Shown: piece after piece, positions 35,959 through 45,643 of the stretch
Layout: every line of letters begins with the position of its first letter
Position numbering within the stretch: position 1 is the first letter of the stretch
Source: Puffinus mauretanicus
Taxonomy: Eukaryota > Chordata > Aves > Procellariiformes > Procellariidae
Direction of reading: 5' to 3'
DNA length: 64,000 nucleotides
NCBI GenBank assembly: GCA_023333565.1
Contig: JAJKFH010002508.1
Location: forward strand, 23,004-87,003
Made by a program: the position numbers and the translations under genes
The notes under the pieces: generated by a model
Databases searched by the model: none
What the model saw: only the letters and a program-made list of their open reading frames with translations
What the model was told of the DNA's origin: nothing

Positions 35959-37978
35959 TCAGTAGACCGCCTCGTCCATGTTGTCATCGCTGTCGGCGCC
36001 GAAGTCCTCCCCGTTGTCGAAGTAGGACATGATGTAGTCGGTCTCCTGGGGACGGGGGGACACCCCGCCGTCAGGGGGGCACCCGCGTGTCCCCCCCACC
36101 CCGCCAGGGCCCCCCCCCAGCCGGGACGGCTGCGCCCATCACCCCAGCTGGGGTGTCCCCCCCCCCAGCCCCGTCTCACCTCTTCGTGCTCCTCCTCGTC
36201 GTACTCCTCTTCCTCTTCTTCCTTCCCTTCTTCTTCCTCCTCCTTCTCCTCTTCCTCCTCCGACGTCACCTCCTCCTCCTTCTTCTCCAGGCTCTGGGGG
36301 TTCAGGGGACCCCCCGTGCTGTTAACCCAGGGGGGACCCCCGAAATCCAGCCGGACCACCCCAGCAAGCCCCCCCCACCGCCATGGGGGATGGTGGCCGA
36401 GCCTTCGGCCTCGCTACCTCCAGCTTCTTAATGGTCTCCTCCTTGTCGAGCGCGACCCGCTGCTTGCACTTGGGGATGAGGATGGTGGTCCCTGGGGGGG
36501 GGCAGAGGGGAGCGTTACCCCCCCGGGGGGCAGAGCCCGGCCCCACGGTGGGGATGGGGGGGACAGGGGGGCCGGGGGAGGCCGAGGAGGAGACAGGGGG
36601 GGACAGGGGGGACGGGGGGTGACAGGGGGGACGGGGGGGGGACACTCACTGCCTTTCCGCAGCCGCCGCACCCGGATCTTCAGCTCCCGCGGCAGCCGCC
36701 TCCAGTCTGTGGGGCAGAGCGAGGGCTGGATCAGGCCCCCCCAGACCCCCCCCCGTCTCCATGTCCCCCCACCTGGGTCCCCATGTCCCCCCCCCCGTCC
36801 CCGTGTCCCCCCACCTGGGTTCCAGTCGATGGCGCTGTCGACGGGGCTGGAGATCTGGTACTTGTCCGAGTAGCGCTCGATGTCTGGGGGAGCCCAGCGC
36901 GGGGGGGTCACTGGGGGGGTCCCTGGGGGGGTCTGGGTGGGGACACCCGTGGGGACACCCGTGGGACCCGCGCTGGGACAGCCGATGGCACAAGGCAGCC
37001 CAGCTGGGACGGGACACGGGGGGGCCCGGTGCAGCGGGGCTGGGGGGGTCACAACCGTGGGGCTGGGGGTTTGGGGGGGTCACCCAAACCGGTCACCACC
37101 GTGGGGCTGGGGGCCATGGGAGGGGTCACCCAAACCAGTCACAACCGTGGGGCTGGGGGCCGTGGGGGGGGTCACCCAAACCAGTCACAACCGTGGGGCT
37201 GGGGGCCATGGGGGGGGTCACCCAAACCAGTCACCACCGTGGGGCTGGGGGCCATGGGGGGGGTCACCCAAACCAGTCACAACCGTGGGGCTGGGGGCTT
37301 GGGGGGGTCACCACCGTGGGGCTGGGGGCTATGGGGGTCACAATGCAGCGGGGCTGGGGGGGCTGATGGGGTCCCAATATGGTGGGGCGGGGGGGGGCCA
37401 TGGGGGTCCCAATGCAGTGGAGCTGGGGGGGGGTCGTGGGGCCGGGGGCTGTGGGGCTGGGGGGGTCGTGGGGCAGCAGGGGGGGGCATAGGGCAGGCAC
37501 CCTCTCCCCCCACCCGCTCTCTCCCCACCCCTGCTCGAAGGGGGGGTACAGGAGGATGGGGGGGGCACCCCCCAGCCCCCCCATACCCCCCCCCGTACCT
37601 CTCCGGGGCGCCCCGGGCTTGACGAAGTAGGGGAGCCCCTTCATGGCCCCCCGCAGCTCCTGCTTCAGCGCCAGCATGTACTCGCCCTCCTCCCCCCCCG
37701 GCAGCGGGGCCGCCCGGTGCTCCAGGGGCTGGGGGCCGCACACGTGTGGCGAGCGTGTCAGTGCTCAGCCACGCTCAGCGCCCCTTGGGGGGGGACACCC
37801 CCCCCCGTGGGGAACACACACCCCCCCCCAAGGACTTACCGGGAAGAGGGGGGAGGGCTGGAGGGTGGGGGGGGGCAGCGCATCCCCCTTCCCGATGCCC
37901 ACCGCCTCCACGTTGAAGGTCATCTGCCCCCGGCCCCGGCCCCGGCCTCGGCCCGCCATGGTGGGGGGGCCGGGGGCG
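35959..37978 (-). CDS. POLR3GL: RNA polymerase III subunit RPC7-like
   Basis: Read on the minus strand, coding exons are 37959-37840, 37728-37599, 36883-36815, 36706-36650, 36491-36418, 36293-36180 and 36045-35959. All splice sites are GT-AG and phases agree, giving 216 aa (human 218). The 5' UTR part of the first coding exon reaches 37978. POLR3GL is the ubiquitous form of the RPC7 stalk subunit of Pol III, in the heterotrimer with RPC3 and RPC6. Visible: an Arg-Gly-rich N-terminus; FNVEAVGIGKGD (15-26); the LKQELRGAM helix; the DWRRLPRELKIRVRRL core; an acidic tail of Glu runs from about 150; and the final DNMDEAVY. The N-terminus reads VGIGKGDALPPPTLQPSPLFP as in POLR3GL. The 46-bp minisatellite sits in the intron at 36884-37598. 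Confidence 0.97.
37035..37345 (+). repeat. 46-bp minisatellite in a POLR3GL intron
   Basis: CACCCAAACC starts recur at 37081, 37127, 37173, 37219 and 37265, exactly 46 bp apart. Each unit also holds CCGTGGGGCTGGGGG. Partial units flank both ends. Confidence 0.95.
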
Positions 37979-38094
37979 CTGGGGGGGGAAGGGGGGGGTC
38001 ACGGGGCAGCTCCCCCTTGTTTGGGGGGGGTAGCGCCCCTGCGCTGGGGAGGTTTTAAGGGGGTTAGGGGACCCCCCCGGGGCAGCAGGGACAT

Positions 38095-38540
38095 GGGGGA
38101 GCCCACCTGGGACACGGGGACACCACACGGGGCAGCACCCCCCGCGGGACACGGGGACACGAAGGGGGGACACGACACGGGGCAGCCTCCCCCGGGACAC
38201 GGGGACACGAGAGGGGACAGGACAGGAGGCAGGCCCCCCCGGCACACGGGGGGACGTGGGGGGTGGAGGGGACAAAGGGCAGCCCCCCCTGGACACGGGG
38301 GGGGGGGATACACGGGGCAGCCCCACGGGATACGGAGGGGACACACTGCGCAGCCCCACGGGACACGGTGGGGGGACACGGAGCCGCCCCACGGGACACG
38401 GGAGGGACACGGGGCAGCCCCACGGGACACGGGGGGGACACGGGGCAGCCCCACGGGACACGGGGGGGAACACGGAGCCGCGCCACGGGACACGGGGGGT
38501 CACGGGGGGGACACGGGGCAGCCCACCCAGTCCCCGGTCC
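38095..38540 (+). repeat. About 31-bp minisatellite in POLR3GL intron 1
   Basis: About 14 degenerate copies of a unit containing CACGGGACACGGGGG and GGGGCAGCCC, between the noncoding first exon and the ATG exon of POLR3GL. Confidence 0.9.
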
Positions 38541-38565
38541 CGGCCCCCCCCAGCCCGGTACTCAC

Positions 38566-38640
38566 GCCGCGCATGCGCAGCCGCTCCACGTGTGTCCGGG
38601 GCCGCTGCGGCTACGCAACGTTCGAAAGGGGCGGGGCGTG
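38566..38640 (-). promoter_or_regulatory. POLR3GL: POLR3GL noncoding first exon and promoter with NRF1 site
   Basis: On the minus strand a donor (GGC|GTGAGTACC) ends an exon at 38566, matching the acceptor at 37979 before the ATG exon. The palindrome GCGCATGCGC at 38569-38578 is a consensus NRF1 site. The surrounding CpG-rich, TATA-less sequence fits a housekeeping promoter. The exact start is not determined. Confidence 0.65.
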
Positions 38641-39055
38641 GGCGCCAGCGCCGAGCTGATTTGCTCGCGGCGGAGCCAGTCAGAGGGGAGGGGACGGAGG
38701 AGGCGGGGCGAGGGGCGGGGCGGGGCGGGGCGGAGGGAAGGGGTGAATGAATGAATGGGGCTGGGGCGGGATGAATGGGGCCGGGGTATGGGGCGGGGGG
38801 GGGCGGGGGGGGGGGTGCAGAGGCCCCCGCCCATGGCCCCCAGCCCCCCCGCCCCGGGCCATCTCAGCCCCCCAGCACCGTGGCCTCGCTGACCCATGGC
38901 CCCCCCTTGCCCGTGGCCCCCAACATCGCTCTGGTGTGACCCCCAGCCCCATCGTGTGGTGACCCCCCCCACTGCCCCATGGCTCCCAGCCCCACTGCCT
39001 TGGGACCCCCCAGCCCCGCTGCATTATGACCCCCAGCCCTGATGTGTTGGGACCC

Positions 39056-39417
39056 CCAGCCCCACTGCTTCGGGGCCCGCAGCCCCGCTGCCCCATGGCC
39101 CCCAGACCCACCACACTGGGACCCCCAGCCCCGCCGCACTGGGACCCCCAGCCCTGCTGCACTGGGACCCCCAGCCCCGCCACACTGGGACCCCCAGCCC
39201 TGCTGCACTGGGACCCCCAGCCCCGCTGCTTCGGGACCCCCAGCCCCACTGCCCCATGGCCCACAGCCCCACCACACTGGGACGCCCAGCCCCGCTGCAC
39301 TGGGACCCCCCAGCCCTGCTGCCTTGGGACCCCCAGCCCCGCCACACTGGGACCTCCAGCCCCACCGCACTGGGCCCCCAGCCCCGCCGCACTGGGCCCC
39401 CAGCCCCGCTGCGCCAG
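39056..39417 (-). repeat. 23-bp minisatellite, C-rich on plus strand
   Basis: CACTGGGACCCCCAGCCC units start at 39137, 39160, 39183 and 39206, 23 bp apart, with degenerate copies either side. This is the only long array in the region whose G-rich strand is the minus strand. Confidence 0.92.
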
Positions 39418-39957
39418 GCCCCATGGCGGCTCCCTCCCTCGCACCCCCGCGCAGGCTGCTCGGCGCAGCGGGTTCGGTGCTGGCTGCGCCGCCGGGTGAT
39501 TCATCCCGCTCCAGCCCCCCCCGCGCCAGCAGCTGCCAAAAATAGCGATGCAGGGGGGGGAAAAACCTTCCAAATAACCTCCCCTGCTTCCCCCCGCTAC
39601 GCCGGCGGCGGGCCGGGATGGCGGCCACCGGGCGATGTCCCCGACACCTCCATCCCCGGGGCATCTGGGACCGGGACCTGTCGCTGGGGGATACCACCCT
39701 CCGGTTACCATGGTAACAGAGGAAGGGATGGAGGGATGGGGGAGAGAGGGGCTGGGGTGGGGGGTCCCCTCTCTCGGGGGGACGGTGCAGCCGCGAGCAC
39801 CAGGCCTGGGCTTGGTGGCAGCCGGCGTCTTGCTGGGGGGGGGGCAGCTGCCAGCCGGGCTGGTGAACTGGGGGGGATGAGGGGGGTTTCTCCCCCATTT
39901 TCCTGGCTGGTCGGAGAGCTGAGGAGCAGGATGAGCTGCCGTCACCATGGGAACCGT

Positions 39958-40345
39958 GCAGGCAGGGATGCAGGAGGGGATGGGGGTACGGGCAGGGATG
40001 GGGGTACAGGCAGGGGATGTAAATGGGGTACAGGAGGGGGATACAGGCAGGGGGTACAGGCAGGGGTGCAGGAGGGGATGGGGGGTACGGGCAGGGATGC
40101 AGGGGGGATGCAGGACAAGATGGGGGGTACAGGCAGGGATGCAGGAGGGAATGGGGGGTACGGGCAGGGATGCAGGGGGGGATGAAGGTACGGGCAGGGA
40201 TGGGGGTACAGGCAGGACATGCGAAAGGGGTACAGGCAGGGGGATGAGGAGTACGAGGAGGGGGTGCAGGCAGGGGATTTGGGGGAGTATGGGAGGGGAT
40301 AGAGGCGGGGGGGTGGATGGGTACAGGGGTGCAGGCAGGGGAATG
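39958..40345 (+). repeat. About 30-bp minisatellite (GGGTACGGGCAGGGATGCAG)
   Basis: A run of degenerate units built from GGGTACNGGCAGGG and GATGCAGGAGGGGATGG, upstream of the ANKRD34A coding exon. Confidence 0.88.
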
Positions 40346-40661
40346 GGGATGGGGGGGGAACGGGCAGCCGGGGGGATGTGGAAGGGGGACACAGGCAGGG
40401 GACGGTGCAGGCGGGTGGGCACAGCCCAGAGCCGAGGCCCGGGGGACCCGGTACCACCGGCTGCACCGCGACGACTGGTGGCATCTGCAGGAACCGTCCC
40501 CTCGTGGGACCCAGCTGGGGAAACTGAGGCAGGGAGCTGGGACTGCCCCATCCCGGGGGGCTCGGGGGGACTTCAACGTGCGCCGTGTCCCGTTGCAGTG
40601 AGCGGGCGACGCTCCCGGACCAGCCCACCCATCCGCCATCCCCTCTGCCGTAAGCGCCGCG

Positions 40662-42023
40662 ATGCCCAGCCCCGTCCGCCGCCCTCCCGGTGCCGCCGGG
40701 CCGCCCGGTTTAACCACGTTACCGGCGGACGGTTCGGCGCTGCTGCGGGCCGTGGCACAGGGCAAATTTCGTCTCACCCGGCTCTTGTTGGAAGGGGGAG
40801 CCTACATCAACGAGGGCAACGCCGCCGGGCAGACGCCGCTGATGGCCGCGTGCCGCGCCGGCTACGCCGACCCGCTGGAGCAGCCCCGCATGGTGCGGTA
40901 CCTGCTGGAAAACGGTGCCGATCCCAACATCCCCGACAAGACGGGCAAGACGGCGTTGATGCACGCCTGCGCCGAACGCGCCGGCCCGGCGGTAGCCGCC
41001 GTTTTGTTGGCTCACGGCGCCGATCCCAGCGCCCGCGATTACACCGGAGCCTCCGCTTTGGTTTACGCCATTAACCGGGGGGACCGGGAGATGCTGCAGG
41101 TGCTGTTGGATGCCTGCAAAGCCCGGGGGAAGGAGGTGATCATCATCACCACCGACACCTCGCCGTCGGGCACCAAAACCACCCGCCAATACCTAAACTC
41201 GCCGCCTTCGCCGGGGCTGGAGGAGAAACACTCGCCGGGGCTTTGCATGTCGCCCTCCGACATCGAGGTGCGGACGGCGGCTTCGCCGGCCGGCAGCGAG
41301 AAAGAAGAGGAGAGGGACATCTTCTGCTTCCCCCCGCCGCCGCCGCCGCCGGTCACCGCCGCACCGGAGCCATCCCGCGCCCGGGGGCGGCCGCTGAAGC
41401 GCCTCAATTCGGAGCCCTGGGGGTTGGTGGCCCCGGGGCCGGAGGGGACGCGGGGACCCCCCGAGCGGTTGGTGGCCGGGATGGAGGGGCTGAGCCTGGG
41501 CGGGCGCCCGCGGCGGCACAGCGTGGAGGGCCGGGAGGCGGCGGGGCTGCCGGGGGCCGCCTGGGCCGAGCGGGTGCCCCCCGCTTGCCCGCAGCCGCTG
41601 GCACGCCGGAACACGGCCCCCGAATCGGCACGGGTCAAACCGCCTCGCCGGGAGCCCCCCGAAATGGAGGGGCGCCCCTGGGCCGGCTCACCGCCTCCGT
41701 CGCCGGGGCGAGGCCGGCGCTGCGCCGCGTCGGCCATGCCGCTGCCAACCACCGAGTCCCCCCCGGGCACCCGCCGGCGCCCACCCGGTTTGCTGGAGCG
41801 CCGCGGCTCCGGCACCCTCTTGCTGGAGCCCTTGGCCCCGGGGAGGGCCGGCTTCTTGCCCCCCCTGCACCCCGGCCCGCACCCCCCCGGCCCCCGCGGG
41901 CCCCCGGCCCCCGGCTCGCCCAAGGGACGCCGCAAGCTGCTGCGCCGGCACTCCATGCAGACGGAGGAGATGCGGCAGTTGGCCAACTTCCAGAGCAGCA
42001 TGGCCCCGGAGCCGGGCAGTTAG
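40662..42023 (+). CDS. ANKRD34A: Ankyrin repeat domain protein 34A
   Basis: One uninterrupted coding exon of 453 codons, as expected for this family, whose coding region is intronless. About four ankyrin repeats occupy residues 20-165, with clear TPLMAACRAGY, TGKTALMHACAE and GADPSARDYTGASALVYAINRGD elements. After VIIITTDTSP the protein is a long disordered Pro/Arg/Ser-rich tail with conserved blocks: KTTRQYLNSPPSP, GLCMSPSDIEVRTA, PLKRLNSEPWGL, RRHSVEG, ARRNTAPES, and the end RRKLLRRHSMQTEEM. Several are basophilic phosphosite-like (RRHS, RRNT, RLNS). Molecular role is not well established; relatives are brain-enriched. Divergent with POLR3GL as in human. Confidence 0.96.
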   Translation: MPSPVRRPPGAAGPPGLTTLPADGSALLRAVAQGKFRLTRLLLEGGAYINEGNAAGQTPLMAACRAGYADPLEQPRMVRYLLENGADPNIPDKTGKTALMHACAERAGPAVAAVLLAHGADPSARDYTGASALVYAINRGDREMLQVLLDACKARGKEVIIITTDTSPSGTKTTRQYLNSPPSPGLEEKHSPGLCMSPSDIEVRTAASPAGSEKEEERDIFCFPPPPPPPVTAAPEPSRARGRPLKRLNSEPWGLVAPGPEGTRGPPERLVAGMEGLSLGGRPRRHSVEGREAAGLPGAAWAERVPPACPQPLARRNTAPESARVKPPRREPPEMEGRPWAGSPPPSPGRGRRCAASAMPLPTTESPPGTRRRPPGLLERRGSGTLLLEPLAPGRAGFLPPLHPGPHPPGPRGPPAPGSPKGRRKLLRRHSMQTEEMRQLANFQSSMAPEPGS

Positions 42024-42599
42024 GGACCCCCATGTCCCCCCCCAAACCCGGAGCAGTGCCCGGATGCCTGGATCCCGCTCTCGGCGTCCTCGGGGACCCC
42101 CCCATGAAGGGACCACCCCGGGCAGCTGCTCTGGCCCTGCCTGGCTGCTCTCGTGCCAGCGCGGGGCCTCCCCAGGCAGGCGGTGGCAACGTTTACCCTG
42201 AACCCTACTGATGACTGCAGGCACATGACAATTCTTCCATTGCTGCCAGTGGCAGAAACTTTGCACGACCCCAGATTCCTTCAGGAGCCGGCGTCCCCCC
42301 GCTCTGGACTCCCCTGCATCTTCCTCCCGCTCCCTCCTCATCCTCCCAGCAGCGCTTTTCCCTACGGACCTCGGCAGCAGCCGCCGACTGCCAGACCTGC
42401 CCCATGTTTGGGGGTGTCCACGTCCCCACAGGTGCCAGGCGCTGCTGGGGGCCAGGTGCTGTGAGCAATAGCAGCCGCCAGACCCCCGTGTCCCCACCGG
42501 TCCCTCCCCAGGGGGGTCCTCCCCCCCTTTTGGGGGTCCCAGGTGGGGGTGCCGGGGTGGGGATGGGCAGGGGGGGCACACGCTGTCGGCGTCCCAGTG

Positions 42600-42605
42600 A
42601 ATAAA
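42600..42605 (+). other. ANKRD34A polyadenylation signal AATAAA
   Basis: A canonical signal 577 bp after the stop, defining a 3' UTR of about 0.6 kb that ends just before the first minisatellite. Confidence 0.75.
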
Positions 42606-42659
42606 GGCCCCAGCACAGCTCAGCTCATCTCCGAGTGTCGGGAGGCCGGGGGGGAGGTA

Positions 42660-43170
42660 CATCTGGGTGCCAGCATATCTGGGTCACAGCACATCTGGGC
42701 GTCAGGGTGCATGGGGGCTGGCACATCCAGATGTCAGCACATCTGGGCACCAGGGCGCACGAGGAGTGGCACGTCTGGGTGCCAGCACATCTGGGTGCCA
42801 GGGTGCACAAGGACCAGCACGTCTGGGTGCCAGCACATCTGGGTGCCAGGGTGCACAAGGACCAGCACGTCTGGGTGCCAGCACATCTGGGTGCCAGGGC
42901 GCACGAGGACCGGCACACCTGGGTGCCAGCACATCTGGGCACCAGGGTGCATGAGGGCTGGCACATCTGGGTGCCAGCCCATCTGGGTGCCAGGGTGCAG
43001 AAGGACTGGTACATCTGGATGCCAGCACATCTGGGCACCAGGGTGCACAAGGGCTGGCGCATCTGGTTGTCAGCCCATCTGGGTGCCAGCCCATCTGGGT
43101 GCCAGGGTGCAGAAGGACTGACACATCTGGGCACCAGCACATCTGGGCACCAGCACATCTGGGCAAGGGG
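42660..43170 (+). repeat. 48-bp higher-order minisatellite (3 x 16 bp)
   Basis: Units of CATCTGGGTGCCAGCA and GGGTGCANNAGGACC are arranged in a 48-bp block; GGGTGCACAAGGACC recurs at 42801 and 42849. About 10-11 blocks. Because 48 is a multiple of three, several frames stay open on both strands. Confidence 0.95.
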
Positions 43171-43585
43171 ACCCTGACAGGCCTTGCTGGCAGAGCGGGG
43201 GGAAGGGGGTGCAGCTGGGGGGGTCCCGAGCTGCAGTGTGGCCGTGGGAGGGGGCAGCCCGGCCCCCACATTCACCATGCTGGCCCCCCACGGGGACACA
43301 GTGGGGGGGTCCCAGCGGGTGGGCACGGGCTCAGCCCGGGTGCCGGTGCCGTTGGGGTGCCCCGTCCCCGGGGGAGAGGTGAGGGTGCTGGCAGGGACCC
43401 CCATGGGGTGGGGGGCACGGCAGCCCCCGCAGCGCGGCGCCGGGGGGTGCGGGGAGCCCCTGGGCTCCCGGCGAGGCCGAGGCCGGCCCTGTGCCGCAGC
43501 GGGAGGTTGGGCTGTGCCGGGCGCTGGCGGCACCGGCTGCGGCAAGCGCGGCTGGGCAGCACTGCAGAGCGGTACCGCACCGGAG

Positions 43586-44918
43586 GGGCTGCCGGGGCGG
43601 GGGACACTGCCGGGGCGGGGGACACTGCTGGGGCTGGGGACACTGCTATGGGGCACTGCCAGGGCTGGGGGACACTGCCGGGGCGGGGGACACTGCCGGG
43701 GCTGGGGGACACTGCCGGGGCGGGGGGACACTGCCGGGGCTGGGGACACTGCTGGGGTGGGGACACTGCCGGGGCTGGGGACACTGCTGGGGTGGGGGAC
43801 ACTGCCGGGGAAGTTTACTGCCGGGGCTGGGGACACTGCTGGGGTGGGGGGACACTGCTGGGGCTGGGGACACTGCTGGGGTGGGGGGACACTGCTGGGG
43901 CTGGGGACACTGCCGGGGCGGGGGACACTGCCGGGGCAGGGGACACTGCCAGGGCTGGGGGACACTGCCGGGGTGGGGGACACTGCTGGGGCTGGGGACA
44001 CTGCTGGGGCTGGGGACACTGCTATGGGGCACTGCCAGGGCTGGGGGACACTGCCGGGGCTGGGGACACTGCTGGGGCGGGGGACACTGCTGGGGTGGGG
44101 GACACTGCTGGAGCGGGGGACACTGCTGGGGTGGGGGACACTGCCGGGGCTGGGGGACACTGCCGGGGCTGGGGAGTTTTGCCGGGGCTAGGACACTGCT
44201 GGGGTGGAACACTGCCGGGGCTGGGGACACTGCGGGGCTAGAGGGACACTGCTGGGGCTGGGGACACTGCTATGGGGCACTGCCAGGCTGGGGGACACTG
44301 CCGGGGCGGGGACACTGCTGGGAACAGGGACACTGCTATGGGGCACTGCCAGGGCCAGGGGGACACTGCTATGGGGCACTGCCAGGCTGGGGGACACTGC
44401 TGGGGCTGGGGAGGACACTGCCAGGGCTGGGGACACTGCTGGGGTGGGGGACACTGCTGGGGTGGGGGGACACTGCTGGGGTGGGGGACACTGCTGAAGT
44501 GAGGGGACACTGCCGGGGCTGGGGGACACTGCCGGGGCTGGGGACACTGCTGGGGCTGGGGACACTGCTATGGGGCACTGCTGGGGCGGGGGGACACTGC
44601 TGGGGCTGGGGGACACTGCTGGGGCTGGGGACACTGCCGGGGCGGGGGGACACTGCTGGGGCGGGGGACACTGCTATGGGGCACTGCTGAAGCTGGGGAC
44701 ACTGCCGGGCTGGGGACACTGCTGGGGCTGGGGACACTGCCAGGGCTGGGGGACACTGCTGGGGCTGGGGACACTGCTATGGGGCACTGCTGAAGCTGGG
44801 GACACTGCCGGGCTGGGGACACTGCTGGGGCTGGGGACACTGCTATGGGGCACTGCTGGGGCTGGGGACACTGCCACAGGGCACTGCTGCTGCTTGGGGA
44901 CATTGCTGGGGACAGGGT
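43586..44918 (+). repeat. Long 18-20 bp minisatellite (GGGGACACTGCYGGGGCKG)
   Basis: About 1.3 kb and 60-70 units of GGGGACACTGC(T/C)GGGGC(T/G)G, interspersed with about nine CTATGGGGCACTG variant units that mark internal duplications. It is the longest tandem array in the window and is strongly G-rich on the plus strand. Open frames through it are repeat artefacts. Confidence 0.97.
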
Positions 44919-45643
44919 CCCTGGGGTGGAGGACGCTGTCACAGGGCATGGCTGGGGACGGGGGGCAGCCCCCATGGGACAGCCAGGCCCTCCCCACGTC
45001 CCCCCCGGGCTCCTCCTCCTCCTCCGAGGGCTCAGCCCAGCTAAAAACACCCGGGGGGCAGCCGGGGGTCGCCGGGGGGCCGGGGACAAGGACGTGGCTC
45101 CACCATGGACACGGGGACAGGGCCCCCCCACCGCCCCCTCCTCTGCGGCCTCGGTGACAAGAGGGATTTTCTAACCCCCACAGGGTTATTCCCCAGGAGA
45201 GGAGGAGGAGGAAGGAGGAGGAGGAAGGAGGAGGAAGGACACCCCGGGCTGGCCAGAGGACTCCGAGAGGGGGTGATGCCGGGGGACACGGGTGACCAGC
45301 CTCATCCTGCCGGGTGTTGAGGGGTCCTGGGGGTGAGCTGCACCCCGGGTGCTCCCAGAGCCGGGGGGTCCTCGGGGAGGGGGGGACAAGGCCACTGTCC
45401 CCAGCCCGGGGATCGGGCTCCTTTATGCACCGCGCCCCGGCCTCGGAAACGAGAGGGGACCCGGGCGGGCGCCATCGCTCTGGGTCCCCCCCGGGCTGAG
45501 ACCGGACCAAACTCAGGGCAGAGGAGCAGGACCCCGCCGGGAGAACCGCGGCAAACCCGAAAAATGCTCAGGGTCACCACGTCCTGCCGCGGTGACAGCG
45601 CAGCCGGGGACGAGCCCGAGCGGGTCCCCGGGCTCCCAGCCCC
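44919..45643. other. GNRHR2 upstream region
   Basis: GC-rich unique sequence with a polypurine GGAGGAGGAAGG tract at 45196-45238. It should contain the GNRHR2 5' UTR and promoter, but no TATA box or clear start signal was seen. Confidence 0.45.

Larger units (their letters stand above)
38641..40598. other. Region between POLR3GL and ANKRD34A divergent starts
   Basis: It holds two minisatellites (about 39.0-39.4 and 39.96-40.35 kb) and GC-rich unique DNA. An acceptor (CCGTTGCAG, ending 40598) precedes the ANKRD34A start by 63 bp, so a noncoding first exon of ANKRD34A should lie in this region; I could not identify its donor. Confidence 0.5.

Noticed and set aside
38680..40777. Minus-strand frames of 623-637 codons
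   Set aside because: They lie across two minisatellites and the opposite strand of the ANKRD34A 5' region; low-complexity Pro/Cys translations.
40719..42662. Minus-strand frames of 150-324 codons opposite ANKRD34A
   Set aside because: Shadow frames of a very GC-rich real coding exon.
43099..44690. Several 300-500 codon frames on both strands across 42.6-44.9 kb
   Set aside because: They translate minisatellite units (multiples or near-multiples of three). No conserved domain, start context or splice logic.
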